Shown: in pieces, positions 39,457 to 51,189 of the stretch
How the letters are laid out: each line of letters opens with the position of its first letter
Numbering within the stretch: the stretch's first letter is position 1
Assembly (NCBI RefSeq): GCF_026627925.1
Contig: NZ_JAPNLE010000009.1
Location: 1,302,001 to 1,366,000 of the forward strand
Source of the DNA: Cupriavidus sp. D39
GTDB taxonomy: Bacteria > Pseudomonadota > Gammaproteobacteria > Burkholderiales > Burkholderiaceae
Length of the DNA stretch: 64,000 nucleotides
Direction: 5' to 3'
Notes under the pieces: model-generated
Told to the model about the DNA's origin: nothing
The model's database searches: none
Seen by the model: only the letters and a program-made list of their open reading frames with translations
Translations under genes and position numbers: made by a program

Positions 39457-40425
39457 ATGGGTATCGGCGTACTGTGCGGCCTGCTGGCCGGCGCCTTCTG
39501 GGGCATGGTGTTCATTGCCCCCAAGCTGCTGCCCGTATTCTCCCCCTGGGAACTCGCGATCGGCCGCTACCTGGCCTACGGGCTGGTCGCTTTCATCGCC
39601 GCGGTGCCGCTGATGAAGCGCATTGCGCGCAAGCTCACGCGCGCGGATTGCCTTGCACTGCTACGCCAGGCCTTCACCGGCAACCTGCTGTACTACGTGC
39701 TGCTGGCGTTTGGCGTACAGCTTGCCGGCGTGGGCCCCACCTCGCTGATCATCGGCATCCTGCCCATCTCCGTCACCATCATGGGCCGGCGCGACCATGG
39801 CGCCGTGCCGCTGTCGCGCCTGATCTGGCCGTTGCTGGTGGTGGCCGCCGGCATCGCCTGCATCAATATCGACCTGTTCTCCGGCGCAGGGCACGCGCAT
39901 GGCGCTGCCGCGGGCGAGGCGGTGCGCAGCGTCTGGCAACGCCTGGCCGGCGTGATGTGCGCGGCCGGCGCGCTGGTGTGCTGGACGCTCTACGCGGTCG
40001 ATAACGCACGCTACCTGCAGCGCAACCCGCAGTACAGCGGCAATGAATGGTCCGCGCTCTATGGCATCTCCACCGGCGTGGTGTCGGTGGTGCTGGCGCT
40101 GCTGGCATTGCTGGGCTGGCTGGTGGCCGGCGACAGCCTCGCCGCGGCCAGCGGCGGGCGCGACTGGCAATGGTTCTGGATGGTTAACGCGGCCGTGGCG
40201 CTCGGCGCGTCGCTGATCGGCAACAACCTGTGGAATATCTCCAGCCGCCGCCTGCCGCTCACCTTGTCGGGCCAGATGATCGTGTTCGAGACGTTGTTCG
40301 CGCTGGCGTATGGCTTTGTCTTCGACCATCGGCTGCCACGCCCGCTGGAAATCGCGGCCATTGTGTTGCTGATGATTGGCGTGGCCTGGTCGGTGCGCTT
40401 GCACGCTGTCGACAAGTCTGCCTAA
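39457..40425 (+). CDS. DMT-superfamily (EamA) permease
   Basis: About 322 residues with ten predicted helices in two EamA repeats. The first helix starts GVLCGLLAGAFWGMVFIAP, and repeat two ends with LTLSGQMIVFETLFALAYGF then VLLMIGVAWSVRL. The start at 39457 (MGIGVLCG) places the first helix at the N-terminus; the frame is open to 39427. The family exports or imports small metabolites (amino acids, nucleotide-related compounds). It is divergent from guaB, with a 122-base shared promoter region. The substrate is unknown. Confidence 0.88.
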   Translation: MGIGVLCGLLAGAFWGMVFIAPKLLPVFSPWELAIGRYLAYGLVAFIAAVPLMKRIARKLTRADCLALLRQAFTGNLLYYVLLAFGVQLAGVGPTSLIIGILPISVTIMGRRDHGAVPLSRLIWPLLVVAAGIACINIDLFSGAGHAHGAAAGEAVRSVWQRLAGVMCAAGALVCWTLYAVDNARYLQRNPQYSGNEWSALYGISTGVVSVVLALLALLGWLVAGDSLAAASGGRDWQWFWMVNAAVALGASLIGNNLWNISSRRLPLTLSGQMIVFETLFALAYGFVFDHRLPRPLEIAAIVLLMIGVAWSVRLHAVDKSA

Positions 40426-40542
40426 ACTAGCGGCCAATCCCGGCAGCCAAGGGCGCGCGAGTCACTCGCGCAGTGGGGTTCCAGCCCTGCGCGCCCTGCT
40501 GCCGCACTTGTCACCGCAGGCTGCCTCCCTACACGCCAAGCC

Positions 40543-41114
40543 ATGAAACGATCGACCGCGCTCTTCAATCTCGCCACGCTGGCCGCCCTCGCCTGCCTGT
40601 GCCAGGCTGCCACCGCCCAGACGGATTCGCAATGGCAGTGGCGCGACGGCAATGGCCGCATGGTCTACAGCGACGTGCCGCCGCCGCCCTCGGTGCCTGC
40701 CGCCAGTGTGATCAAGGCCCCCGGACGCTTTGCCGGCAGCTTGCGCCCGATCGAGCCTGGCGGCTCGCCAGCGGCGGGAGCTGGCCCAGCAGGCGTTGTT
40801 GCAGGCACCCAGCCCGCGCCGGCCGCGAAGGGCGATGGCAAGGTAAAAGCGGAGTCCATGGCAAGTGCCGAGGAGGCCTTCCAAAAGCGCCGTGCCGCGC
40901 AGTCGAAGCGGAAGCGGACCAGGCCGCCAAGGACCTGGCCGCGCAGGAACGCCAGGTGCGCTGCGCGCAATCGCGCAACTATGCGACTTCGCTGCAGCAG
41001 AACCGCCGCATTGCCGTGCCAGCGCCAGACGGCACGCCGCGTCATCTGAACGATGACGAGCGGCAGGCCGAATTGCAACGCGTCAACGCCAGTCTCGAGC
41101 AAAACTGCGCCTGA
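40543..41114 (+). CDS. DUF4124-domain periplasmic protein (apparent frameshift)
   Basis: A signal peptide (NLATLAALACLCQAATAQ) is followed by the DUF4124 core QWQWRDGNGRMVYSDVPPPP. The rest is an Ala/Pro-rich linker and a charged coiled-coil-like C-terminus (QAAKDLAAQERQVRCAQSRN, DDERQAELQRVNASLEQNC). The two parts are out of frame; one base is missing somewhere in 40880-40912, where no long run exists. Corrected length is 190 residues with a stop at 41114. DUF4124 proteins are common in beta- and gammaproteobacteria, and their function is unknown. Periplasmic location is inferred from the leader. Confidence 0.8.
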
Positions 41115-41150
41115 GCGCCTGAGCGCCTGCGTACTCCGTGCCGGCGCCAG

Positions 41151-41503
41151 TCAGCCGCCACGTAGCCATTTCAGCCCTTCGCGCGTGCCGCCCTTGCGGG
41201 TCTTCTGCACGCGCCGGTTGCGCGCCGACTTGGGATCGGCCACCAGCGGGCGATAGACCTCGATGCGGTCGCCGGCCCGCACCAGGGTGTCCGGTGTCTT
41301 GAGCTTGCTGAAAATGCCGACCCGCATGGTGGCGGGATCCACCTCCGGACAAGCCTGCAGCAAGCCTGAAGCGGCAATCGCGGCGACAATGGTGGTGCCG
41401 GGGGCACCTCGAGTTCCTTCAGGAAGGCGTCGCCAGGACGGGCGTAGCAAACCGAGATACGCACCGCAGGTGCAGTGCCGGGGATGCCGGCCTCGTCAGC
41501 CAT
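41151..41503 (-). CDS. rnfH: RnfH-family (UPF0125) protein, apparent frameshift
   Basis: RnfH is a small ubiquitin-like-fold protein usually encoded next to ratA and smpB, as here. The N-terminus ISVCYARPGDAFLKELEVP and the C-terminal part GLLQACPEVDPATMRVGIFS, then DRIEVYRPLVADPK, are both clear but out of frame. A run of five G on the plus strand (41400-41404) should be six; that restores VPPGTTIVAAIAASG and gives 117 residues. The ATG overlaps the ratA stop (ATGGCTGA). The function is unknown; the pair resembles toxin-antitoxin layouts but is not proven to be one. Confidence 0.82.
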
Positions 41504-41948
41504 TGCCATAGACCACTTCGGCACGCTTGACGAACGCGTCGACAAACGTATTGGCGATCATGTTGAACACCGGCCCGATGATTTTCTCCAGCAGGAAGCT
41601 GGAGAACTCGTAGTGCAGGTGGAATTCGATCTTGCAGGCATCCTCGCGCAGGGGCGTGAAGCGCCAGGAACCGCTGAAGGTCTTGAAGGGCCCGTCCTCG
41701 AACACCATATCGATCTTGGTGGGCCGCTCCTGCGTATTGCGGGTGTGGAAGTACTGCTTGATGCCGTTGAAGTGGATGTAGATCTTGGCGTCGAGCATTG
41801 TCTCGGTCTGCTCGAACACCTCCACGCCACCGCACCAGGGGAGGAACTTGGGATAGTCCTCGACTTGCGTGACCAGGTTGTACATCTGCTCGGCGGAATG
41901 GCCGAGCAGCACGGATTTATGGACGTCTGCCATGTAGTGGGGAATCAT
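41496..41948 (-). CDS. ratA: RatA-like START/SRPBCC protein
   Basis: A 150-residue SRPBCC-fold protein of the RatA/Coq10 type: VLLGHSAEQMYNLVTQVEDY, PKFLPWCGGVEVFEQTETML, and the C-terminal helix VFNMIANTFVDAFVKRAEVV. RatA in E. coli affects 70S ribosome assembly; Coq10-like members bind ubiquinone. Its position, divergent from smpB and overlapping rnfH, matches the conserved smpB-ratA-rnfH neighbourhood of proteobacteria. An alternative reading as a ubiquinone-binding protein cannot be excluded. Confidence 0.92.
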   Translation of the reverse strand: MIPHYMADVHKSVLLGHSAEQMYNLVTQVEDYPKFLPWCGGVEVFEQTETMLDAKIYIHFNGIKQYFHTRNTQERPTKIDMVFEDGPFKTFSGSWRFTPLREDACKIEFHLHYEFSSFLLEKIIGPVFNMIANTFVDAFVKRAEVVYGNG

Positions 41949-42183
41949 GGCCCGCGCGAAGCGCCGCCAGCGCCATGACGCACTGCGGAATCCACCGGAG
42001 CGGGCCGGTTTGCTAGAATCCCGATTTTAGCCCACGCGCGCGCCGACGGCACCCCGGACGCGCACGATAGCGCTCAAACCACGGCCTTATGGCCTTGCGT
42101 GGCCCTGCAGCGTCGCCGCAGCGGCTTTCCCCTTCGTTTTTGGTGTTTGTTTTACTTATCTCCATTTCCACTATCCGGACCGC

Positions 42184-42636
42184 ATGACCATCGCAGACAA
42201 CAAGAAAGCCTTTTTCGACTACTTCATCGAAGAGCGATATGAGGCGGGGATCGTGCTCGAGGGCTGGGAAGTCAAGGCGATCCGCGCGGGACGCGTGCAG
42301 ATCAAGGAAGGCTACGTGGTCATTCGCGACGCCGAGCTGTTCCTGATCGGCGCCCATATCAGCGCGCTGAACAGCGCCTCCACCCATATCTCGCCCGATG
42401 CGGTGCGCACTCGCAAGCTGCTGCTCAAGGCCGAAGAGATCAAACGCCTGATCGGCAAGGTGGAGCAGCGCGGCTTCACGATCGTGCCGCTCAACCTGCA
42501 TTACACGCGCGGACGCGTCAAATGCGAGATCGGCCTGGCCAAGGGCAAGAAGATGTTCGACAAGCGCGAAACCGAGAAGAACCGCGACTGGCAGCGGGAG
42601 AAAGCGCGGATCATGAAGGGCGCCGGAAAAGAGTAA
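42184..42636 (+). CDS. smpB: SsrA-binding protein SmpB
   Basis: SmpB delivers tmRNA to stalled ribosomes in trans-translation. It has 150 residues, the usual size: [40 protein letters not shown], and the basic C-terminal tail ([20 protein letters not shown]) that enters the decoding centre. A 235-base spacer separates it from the divergent ratA. The ssrA gene itself is not in the window. Confidence 0.97.
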   Translation: MTIADNKKAFFDYFIEERYEAGIVLEGWEVKAIRAGRVQIKEGYVVIRDAELFLIGAHISALNSASTHISPDAVRTRKLLLKAEEIKRLIGKVEQRGFTIVPLNLHYTRGRVKCEIGLAKGKKMFDKRETEKNRDWQREKARIMKGAGKE

Positions 42637-42695
42637 TAGACCGAGGCAGCCTGGCAGCACGCCGCAAGACTGCCGCCTCGCTTCATCGCCCTTCT

Positions 42696-43628
42696 TCAAG
42701 CCCCCTTCTGCTGGCCTTTGACGATCTGCAGCGCCGACGCAATCATGGTGCTCATGTCACCAAGGTTGCCCGGCACGATCAGCGTGTTGCCCTGCTTGGC
42801 CAGACTGCCGAAGGCGCTCACGTACTCCTCCGCCACCTTCAGGTTCACCGCCTCCATGCCGCCGTCCGTGCGGATGGCATGTCCGATCTTCTCGATGGCC
42901 TGCGCGTTGGCCTCCGCCACCGCCAGGATCGCAGAGGCCTCGCCCTGCGCCCGGTTGATGGCCGCCTGCCGCTCGCCTTCGGACTTCTGGATGGCGGCCT
43001 CGCGCGCGCCCGTGGCCAGGTTGATCTGCTCCTGGCGCTTGCCTTCCGACGCGGCGATCAGCGCCCGCTTTTCACGCTCGGCGGTAATCTGCGCCTGCAT
43101 CGCGTGCAGGATTTCCTTGGGCGGAGTGAGATCCTTGATCTCGTAGCGCAGCACCTTCACGCCCCAGCTCGCGGCGGCCTCGTCCAGCGCATTGACCACG
43201 CTGTGGTTGATGTACTCGCGCTCCTCGAAGGTCTTGTCCAGCTCCAGCTTGCCGATCACCGAGCGCAGCGTGGTCTGCGACAGCTGAGTGATGGCCACCA
43301 CGAAATTGCTGGATCCGTAGGACGCTTTCATCGGGTCGGTGACCTGGAAGTACAGCACGCCGTCCACCTGCAATTGCGTGTTGTCCTTGGTAATGCAGAT
43401 CTGGCTCGGCACATCGAGCGGGATTTCCTTCAGGACATGCTTGTAGGCCACGCGGTCGATGAAGGGCAGCACGACGGTCAGCCCCGGCGTCAGCGTGGCG
43501 CGGTACTTGCCGAGGCGTTCCAGCACCCAGGCATGCTGCTGCGGCACGATCTTGAAGCTTTGCGCCACCAGCACGATGACGGCGACCAGGATCAGCAGGG
43601 GCAGCAGGCTGCCGAAGAATTCGAACAT
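42696..43628 (-). CDS. SPFH/stomatin-family membrane protein (QmcA-like)
   Basis: A 310-residue SPFH protein. One N-terminal helix (LLPLLILVAVIVLVAQSF) is followed by the Band-7 domain (KIVPQQHAWVLERLGKYRA, LDVPSQICITKDNTQLQVDG) and a long Ala/Glu-rich coiled coil (EGERQAAINRAQGEASAILA). These proteins form ring scaffolds in the inner membrane and are often paired with an NfeD protein, as here (65 bases upstream on the same strand). They modulate membrane proteases and microdomains. Confidence 0.95.
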   Translation of the reverse strand: MFEFFGSLLPLLILVAVIVLVAQSFKIVPQQHAWVLERLGKYRATLTPGLTVVLPFIDRVAYKHVLKEIPLDVPSQICITKDNTQLQVDGVLYFQVTDPMKASYGSSNFVVAITQLSQTTLRSVIGKLELDKTFEEREYINHSVVNALDEAAASWGVKVLRYEIKDLTPPKEILHAMQAQITAEREKRALIAASEGKRQEQINLATGAREAAIQKSEGERQAAINRAQGEASAILAVAEANAQAIEKIGHAIRTDGGMEAVNLKVAEEYVSAFGSLAKQGNTLIVPGNLGDMSTMIASALQIVKGQQKGA

Positions 43629-43693
43629 GGGACCTCCGTGACGGGGTTGAAAAAAACGAACGGCGAGAAACCGGTGGAAATCGAGGCTGCGCC

Positions 43694-44119
43694 CTACCGC
43701 GGGCTGACGAAGAGCGTATTGCCGCGTACCTCGACGATGCGAAAACGCCCAGGCGCTGCCGGGCCGGCCGCCTGGAGCTCCACGTCCCAGTCGGTGCCGC
43801 GGTAACGCACCCGCGCCCGCCCGGCCTCGCCCCAGGCCGGCACCTCAAGCTCCTGGCCGATATCCGGGTTGACGTTGGGGTCTCGTTCCGCCGCGTCGCG
43901 CTTGACGCGCCCGTAGCGGGACCGCCGCAGCGCGACAAAGCCGGCTAGCGCCACCAGCGCCGCCATCAGGGTCTGGGCGGCTGCGCCAAGCCCGGCCAGC
44001 GCACCCAGGCCGCCCACGGTGGCGCCCAGCGCCACCATCAGCAAATACAAGGTGCCGAGCCCCAGTTCCGCGATCACCAGCACCGCGGCCAGCGCAAACC
44101 AGATGTAGTACGGCGCCAT
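43694..44119 (-). CDS. NfeD-family membrane protein
   Basis: A 141-residue short NfeD: helices at YYIWFALAAVLVIAELGLGT, LYLLMVALGATVGGLGALAG, and AQTLMAALVALAGFVALRR, then a C-terminal OB fold (LEVPAWGEAGRARVRYRGTD, FRIVEVRGNTLFVSPR). It is cotranscribed with the SPFH protein downstream, and the pair probably forms one membrane complex. Confidence 0.93.
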   Translation of the reverse strand: MAPYYIWFALAAVLVIAELGLGTLYLLMVALGATVGGLGALAGLGAAAQTLMAALVALAGFVALRRSRYGRVKRDAAERDPNVNPDIGQELEVPAWGEAGRARVRYRGTDWDVELQAAGPAAPGRFRIVEVRGNTLFVSPR

Positions 44120-44172
44120 ATTTCCCCTCCTTGCTTACCTGCTCACCTGCCTTTGTCCTGGCCACGGCCAAG

Positions 44173-44209
44173 ACAAAAAACCCCGCAGCGCCAGAGCGCC
44201 TGCGGGGTT
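44173..44209 (-). terminator. Intrinsic terminator of ppsA
   Basis: On the minus strand AACCCCGCAGG and the following CTGCGGGGTT pair around a short loop and are followed by TTTTTT, a classic rho-independent terminator. It lies about 50 bases after the ppsA stop and before the nfeD start. Confidence 0.85.
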
Positions 44210-44259
44210 CGGAACACCTGGCGCAGGGCCGGTGTACCGCTATTGTGACGTCAAATGCC

Positions 44260-46644
<2,385 letters not shown>

Positions 46645-46912
46645 AAAAGCCTCAAAACAAAGTAAGAAACCTGTTGCTGACGCCCGGAATATTGTTGGAG
46701 TTCTGCTACCGGACGGATCGCTTGGCTAAACAGTCCCAGCGGCTCACAATCGGTATGCGATCGTGATTGCTGCAGCGCACATTGTTGACAATTCGTGGCC
46801 GAATCGTTGTGCCAACAGCGCTGACGGAATTGCTTAGCGAAAAGATCGCCGCTATTCTACCGTGCCGCACCGCACTTTCGCGGAGCGCGGATTCAAAAAT
46901 AATTGTCCATAC
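46645..46912. promoter_or_regulatory. Divergent ppsA-ppsR intergenic region
   Basis: 268 bases holding the promoters of both genes. A perfect TTGACA lies at 46785-46790 on the plus strand inside a short symmetry (ATTGT-TG-ACAAT), but no matching -10 was clear. No small gene seen. Confidence 0.45.
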
Positions 46913-47821
46913 ATGTCCCTGCCCGACGCTCCCCAGCCCGATGCTCCCGCTGCGCCCCTTGCGCCGCAGCAACCCCAGGAACCGAGTAAAGAGGAGCGCC
47001 CCGCCATCCGCACGGTCTTTATCGTCTCCGATGGCACCGGCATTACCGCCGAGACCTTCAGCCACTCGATCCTGGCCCAGTTCGAGATGCGTTTCCGCAA
47101 AGTGCGCATGCCATTCGTCGACACGCCCGAAAAGGCGCACATCGCGGTGGGCAAGATCAATGAGGCCTTCTACGCGGAAGGCGTGCAGCCCATCGTCTTC
47201 ACCACCCTGGTCAACCAGGAGTCGAACAAGGCGATCCGCCGCGCCAAGGCCATGATCCTGGATATGTTCCAGACCTTCATCGAGCCGCTGGAGAAGGAGC
47301 TCGGGCTGAAGTCCACCCATGCGATCGGCCGTTTTCACCAGAACGCGGACACCGAGGCCTACCAGAACCGTATCGAGGCGATCAACTTCTCGCTCGCGCA
47401 TGACGACGGCCAGTCGCACAAGAACCTGGCCGAGGCCGACATCATCCTGGTGGGCGTGTCGCGCAGCGGCAAGACCCCGACCAGCCTTTACCTTGCCATG
47501 CAGTATGGGCTGAAGGCGGCCAATTACCCGCTGATTCCCGACGACTTCGAGCGCGGCAAGCTGCCCACCGCGCTCTACGCGTTCAAGAGCAAGATCTTCG
47601 GGCTGTCGATCAATCCGCAGCGCCTGGCCGAGATCCGCAACGAGCGGCGCCCGGGCAGCAAGTACGCAGCGCCGGAGAACTGCCGCTACGAGGTCAACGA
47701 GGCCGAGGCCATGATGCGCCGCGAGGGCATCAAATGGCTGTCGTCCACGCACAAGTCGATCGAAGAGATCGCCACCACGATCCTGCAGGAGATCAAGGTG
47801 GACCGCGACAGCAATTATTGA
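46913..47821 (+). CDS. ppsR: PEP synthase regulatory protein (kinase/pyrophosphorylase)
   Basis: This DUF299 bifunctional enzyme inactivates PpsA by ADP-dependent phosphorylation of a threonine and reactivates it by phosphate-dependent dephosphorylation. About 302 residues: TVFIVSDGTGITAETFSHSI at the N-terminus and the P-loop-like GVSRSGKTPTSLYLAMQYG in the middle; the C-terminus KWLSSTHKSIEEIATTILQE is typical. I start at 46913 (MSLPDAPQ), since the frame upstream has no similarity. Its position divergent from ppsA is the conserved arrangement. Confidence 0.96.
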   Translation: MSLPDAPQPDAPAAPLAPQQPQEPSKEERPAIRTVFIVSDGTGITAETFSHSILAQFEMRFRKVRMPFVDTPEKAHIAVGKINEAFYAEGVQPIVFTTLVNQESNKAIRRAKAMILDMFQTFIEPLEKELGLKSTHAIGRFHQNADTEAYQNRIEAINFSLAHDDGQSHKNLAEADIILVGVSRSGKTPTSLYLAMQYGLKAANYPLIPDDFERGKLPTALYAFKSKIFGLSINPQRLAEIRNERRPGSKYAAPENCRYEVNEAEAMMRREGIKWLSSTHKSIEEIATTILQEIKVDRDSNY

Positions 47822-48043
47822 GGAAGCATCGAGCCGCGGATGAAGCCAGCGGGGCAGAGGGCGGGCGTTGGATGTGGCGTTGGTCCTCGAATGCCTAGTT
47901 GTTCGCCATCCACGATGCTTAACGTCAAAAGCTCAAAAGCTTAAAATCAAAGGCAGTTTCACCTCCCCTGCGGGGAGGCGACCTACTTTCTTGTCTCGCC
48001 AAGAAAGTAGGCAAAGAAGGCGACCCGGATGGGGCGAAAGACT

Positions 48044-48149
48044 CCTCGTCGGCAGGCAAAAAGAGCGGCCGGGGGCCAAACTCACATCGCCTTAAGGCGA
48101 TGCTCAGACATGGCCCCCTCTTTTCCGCTCTTTTTGCCTGCCGACGAGG
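48044..48149. repeat. Nested palindrome with 25-bp perfect arms
   Basis: The outer arms (48044-48068 and 48125-48149) are perfect 25-bp inverted copies containing CGGCAGGCAAAAAGAGCGG. Inside lies a second inverted pair GGGGGCCA/TGGCCCCC (48071-48078 and 48111-48118), and in the centre a perfect 18-base palindrome CATCGCCTTAAGGCGATG (48085-48102). As RNA it would fold into one long imperfect hairpin. It lies between convergent genes, where a strong terminator is useful, but its size and nesting suggest a mobile intergenic repeat. Confidence 0.85.
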
Positions 48150-48267
48150 CGCCCCATAACGGGAGATGAAAACCTTGACGGCTCGCTTCGCGTCGCGGGC
48201 AGGTGATTGCCGCCTGGGGGCGGAAATCACGGCTACCACAATTGGTTGATCTTTCCGCCGGTTTGCT

Positions 48268-48293
48268 CCCCTCTCCCACTTGTGGGAGAGGGG
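48268..48293. repeat. 12-bp hairpin repeat
   Basis: CCCCTCTCCCAC-TT-GTGGGAGAGGGG is a perfect 12-bp stem with a 2-base loop. Repeats of this C/T-rich type are widespread in intergenic DNA of related bacteria. Confidence 0.75.
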
Positions 48294-48481
48294 CCGAGGG
48301 AGAGGGCGGGCGCTCGACAGCGCTGTCATGCGCTCAATTGCTGATTCCAATGGCAATCGCCACGGGCCAGGCGCGAGATCGCGTCCTTGACGAATGCCCG
48401 CCCTCTCCCCCGCCCCTCATCCGCCGCGCGGCAGAGGGGAAAAACCTCGGGCCAATCCTTCCACGCACCTGGCACCTGGTA

Positions 48482-49264
48482 TCAGCCCTGCCGCCGCTGC
48501 CGCACCGCCTCGAACAGGCAGATCGCCGTGGCCGCGGCCACGTTCAGCGATTCCAGCCCGCCCGGCTGGGGAATGCCAACCGTGCGGCTGATCTTGTCCA
48601 TCCACTCCGGGCTCACGCCCGCGCCTTCATTGCCCACCACCCAGCCGACCGGACCACGCAGGTCGGTGTCGAACACGGCTGCCTGCGCGTGCGAGGACGT
48701 GGCCAGCAGCGGCACTGCCAGACGCGGCGCCAGCATGTCGAGCGTGCAGTGCTCGACGATGTTCAGGTGGAAATTGGCGCCCATGGCGGCGCGCAGGGTC
48801 TTGGTCGACCAGGCGAAGGCGCTGCCGGTGACAAGAAAGGCGTGCTGGATGCCCGCGGCCGCGGCGCTGCGCAGGATCGAGCCGACGTTGCCGGCATCCT
48901 GGACGCCGTCCAGGATGATGCAATCGGTGTCGATATGCGACGGCAGGTGGCCGGTGGGCGTGTCGATGACCAGCATCAGGTCGATGCCGTTGACCACGCC
49001 GGCGATCTGGTCAAACAAGGCATCCGCCAGCAGCACCACGCGCTCGGGCTCGATCTGCCTGAGCAGCGCCGCCACTTCGGCATGATCGTAGTGCCGCTCG
49101 GACACCACGCACTGCACCGGCTGGCCCAGCGCGTCCAGATAGGCTTGCGCCAGGTGCACGCCATCGAGCACCGAATGCCCCGCCTTGCGGCGCGCATGCG
49201 TGGAGCCGGTCAGCGCCTTGAGGTGCTTGAACAGCGCGTTCTCGCGCGAAGTGACGTGCTTCAC
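48482..49264 (-). CDS. SPOUT-family RNA methyltransferase (TrmH/SpoU type)
   Basis: A 260-residue 2'-O-ribose methyltransferase. An N-terminal substrate-binding region ([20 protein letters not shown]) precedes the SPOUT knot: [54 protein letters not shown] (motif 2) and [20 protein letters not shown] (motif 3). The target could be 23S rRNA or tRNA; the sequence alone does not decide. It is translationally coupled to rnhB (4-base overlap) at the end of the lipid A gene block. Confidence 0.92.
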   Translation of the reverse strand: MKHVTSRENALFKHLKALTGSTHARRKAGHSVLDGVHLAQAYLDALGQPVQCVVSERHYDHAEVAALLRQIEPERVVLLADALFDQIAGVVNGIDLMLVIDTPTGHLPSHIDTDCIILDGVQDAGNVGSILRSAAAAGIQHAFLVTGSAFAWSTKTLRAAMGANFHLNIVEHCTLDMLAPRLAVPLLATSSHAQAAVFDTDLRGPVGWVVGNEGAGVSPEWMDKISRTVGIPQPGGLESLNVAAATAICLFEAVRQRRQG

Positions 49265-49971
49265 AATTGCGGCTCCGGGAATGCTGGCACCGGGGCGGCG
49301 GCAACGGGTGCGATGCGCCCCAGCGCGATGGCTTCACGCACGGGCGCAAACGAGCGCCGGTGGTGCGGTGTGGCGCCGAACTCGGCCAGCGCTGCCAGGT
49401 GCTGCGGCGTACCGTAGCCGGCGTGGGCATCGAAGCCGTACTGCGGGTACGTGGCGTGCAGCATCAGCAGTTCGCGGTCGCGCGCCACCTTGGCCAGGAT
49501 GGAGGCCGCCGAGATGGCCTGCACCTTGGCATCGCCCTTGACGATGGCCTCGACTGCAAAACGCACCTGCGGGCGGCGGTTGCCGTCCACCTGCACCAGG
49601 TCCGGCTCCAGGCCGGAATCGGCCAGGCCATGCACGGCACGCTGCATGGCCAGCATGGTGGCATGCAGGATGTTGATGGTGTCGATCTCTTCCACCGACG
49701 CCTGGGCGATATGCCAGCCCAAGGCGCGCTCGCAGATCTCGTCGAACAGCGCCTCGCGACGGCGCGCGGTCAGCACCTTGGAGTCCGCCAGGCCCTGGAT
49801 TGGACGAGCCGGGTCCAGCACCACGGCGGCGGCATAGACCGGGCCGGCCAACGGGCCCCTGCCCGCTTCGTCCACGCCGCACAGGTGGCGGACCTGCGCG
49901 CCGGCGCCGGTCAGGTCGAAACCGAGCTGGGCCGAATCGCCCTTGGCGGTGGCTGTGGGTCGGCGCGCCAT
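49261..49971 (-). CDS. rnhB: Ribonuclease HII
   Basis: RNase HII removes ribonucleotides from DNA and RNA-DNA hybrids. 236 residues. The acidic site is in [20 protein letters not shown] (Asp-Glu) and in [10 protein letters not shown] (Asp), with the GYGTPQH region at the C-terminal side. The ATG overlaps the lpxB stop (TAATG), so it is in the lpx operon. Confidence 0.97.
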   Translation of the reverse strand: MARRPTATAKGDSAQLGFDLTGAGAQVRHLCGVDEAGRGPLAGPVYAAAVVLDPARPIQGLADSKVLTARRREALFDEICERALGWHIAQASVEEIDTINILHATMLAMQRAVHGLADSGLEPDLVQVDGNRRPQVRFAVEAIVKGDAKVQAISAASILAKVARDRELLMLHATYPQYGFDAHAGYGTPQHLAALAEFGATPHHRRSFAPVREAIALGRIAPVAAAPVPAFPEPQL

Positions 49972-51175
49972 TACACGCCCCTCCGCTGCCGGATCAGGTC
50001 GGCGACCACGGCCGAAGCGATCTCGGCGGTATTGCGTTTAAGCGTCTGGTGCATCTGGGTGAAATGGTCGCGCAGGAACGCGGTGTTGCCTTCGTCGTTC
50101 AGCTGCAGCAGCGTCTCGCGCGCCAATGCCTCGGGCGTGGCGTCGTCCTGCAACAATTCGGGCACGACAAAACGCCCCGACAGGATGTTGGGCAGGCCCA
50201 CATAGGGCAGGTAACCCTGCCGCTTCATGATCTGCGCGGTCAGCCAGGGCACCTTGTACGAGATCACCATGGGCTTCTTGTACAGCGCCGCCTCCAGCGT
50301 GGCGGTGCCGCTAGCCAGCAGGATCACGTCGGCGGCTTCCATGGCCAGGTGCGACTGCCCGTCGATGACGGTCAGCGGGATCTGCGGGTACTGCTGGTGC
50401 AGGCCCGCGACGATCTCGCGCAGCGGTGCGCTGGCAACCGGCAGCACGAAGGCGAGATTGCCGTCCATGCTGTGCATGCGTGCCATCGCCGCGAAGAACG
50501 TCGCGCCCAGGTTGCGCACCTCGGACTGCCGGCTGCCGGGCAGCACGGCCACCACGCGAGGCCCGGCCGGCAGGCCGAGCTTCTCGCGGGCGCCCTGCGT
50601 GTCCGGCACCATCGGGATCACGTCGGCCAGCGGATGGCCCACATAGGTGGCGGGAATCCCGGCGCGGGCGTAGATCTCAGGCTCGAACGGGAACAGGCAC
50701 AGGATGTGGTCGACCGCGCGCGCGATGGTGCGGATACGCCCCCGCGCCAGGCCCAGATCGACGGGCTGACGAAGTGCACCACCGGAATGCCGGCACGGCG
50801 CAGCGGTACCTCGAGCCCGAAGTTGAAATCCGGCGCATCCACGCCGATAAAGCACAGCGGCGGCTGCGCCAGCAGCTTTTCCTTGATGGCGCGGCGCGTG
50901 GCGAGGATCTCGCGCAGCGAGCCCAGCACCTCCACGTAGCCGTTGACCGAGAGGGTGTCCATCGGCCATTGCGACTCGAACCCCTGCGCCATCATGCGGG
51001 GCCCGCCGATGCCGGCATAGCTGACTTCGCCGAGGCGGGCCTTGAGCCCGCCCATCAGCAAGGAGGCAAGCAGGTCGCCTGAGTTCTCGCCAGCCACCAT
51101 GGCGATGGTGCCGCGATTGCCCGCGCCCGCCGCGACCGGCGTGGCCTCCATGGCCGGTAGGACACCGTCGACCAT
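49971..51175 (-). CDS. lpxB: Lipid-A-disaccharide synthase (apparent frameshift)
   Basis: LpxB condenses UDP-2,3-diacylglucosamine with lipid X, the first disaccharide step of lipid A. The N-terminal part ([48 protein letters not shown]) and C-terminal part ([40 protein letters not shown]) are both intact but in different frames. The break is a run of five C on the plus strand at 50739-50743; six gives [17 protein letters not shown] and 401 residues. Because lipid A synthesis is normally essential, the frameshift is more likely an error than a real mutation. It lies 14 bases after lpxA. Confidence 0.93.
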
Positions 51176-51189
51176 GGCTGTATCCGGCT

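Larger units (their letters stand above)
47822..48481. other. Repeat-rich intergenic region
   Basis: 660 bases between the convergent ppsR and rRNA methyltransferase genes. It contains no supported gene, but holds a nested palindrome (48044-48149), a TTCTTGTCTCGCCAAGAA motif (47989-48006), a hairpin (48268-48293), and a further inverted pair, GGAGAGGGCGGGC/GCCCGCCCTCTCC (48299-48311 and 48396-48408). Such intergenic repeat mosaics are common in Burkholderiaceae. Confidence 0.7.

Noticed and set aside
41151..41948. ratA-rnfH as a toxin-antitoxin pair
   Set aside because: The overlap resembles toxin-antitoxin operons, but the pair is a conserved housekeeping neighbour of smpB; there is no sequence evidence for toxicity here.
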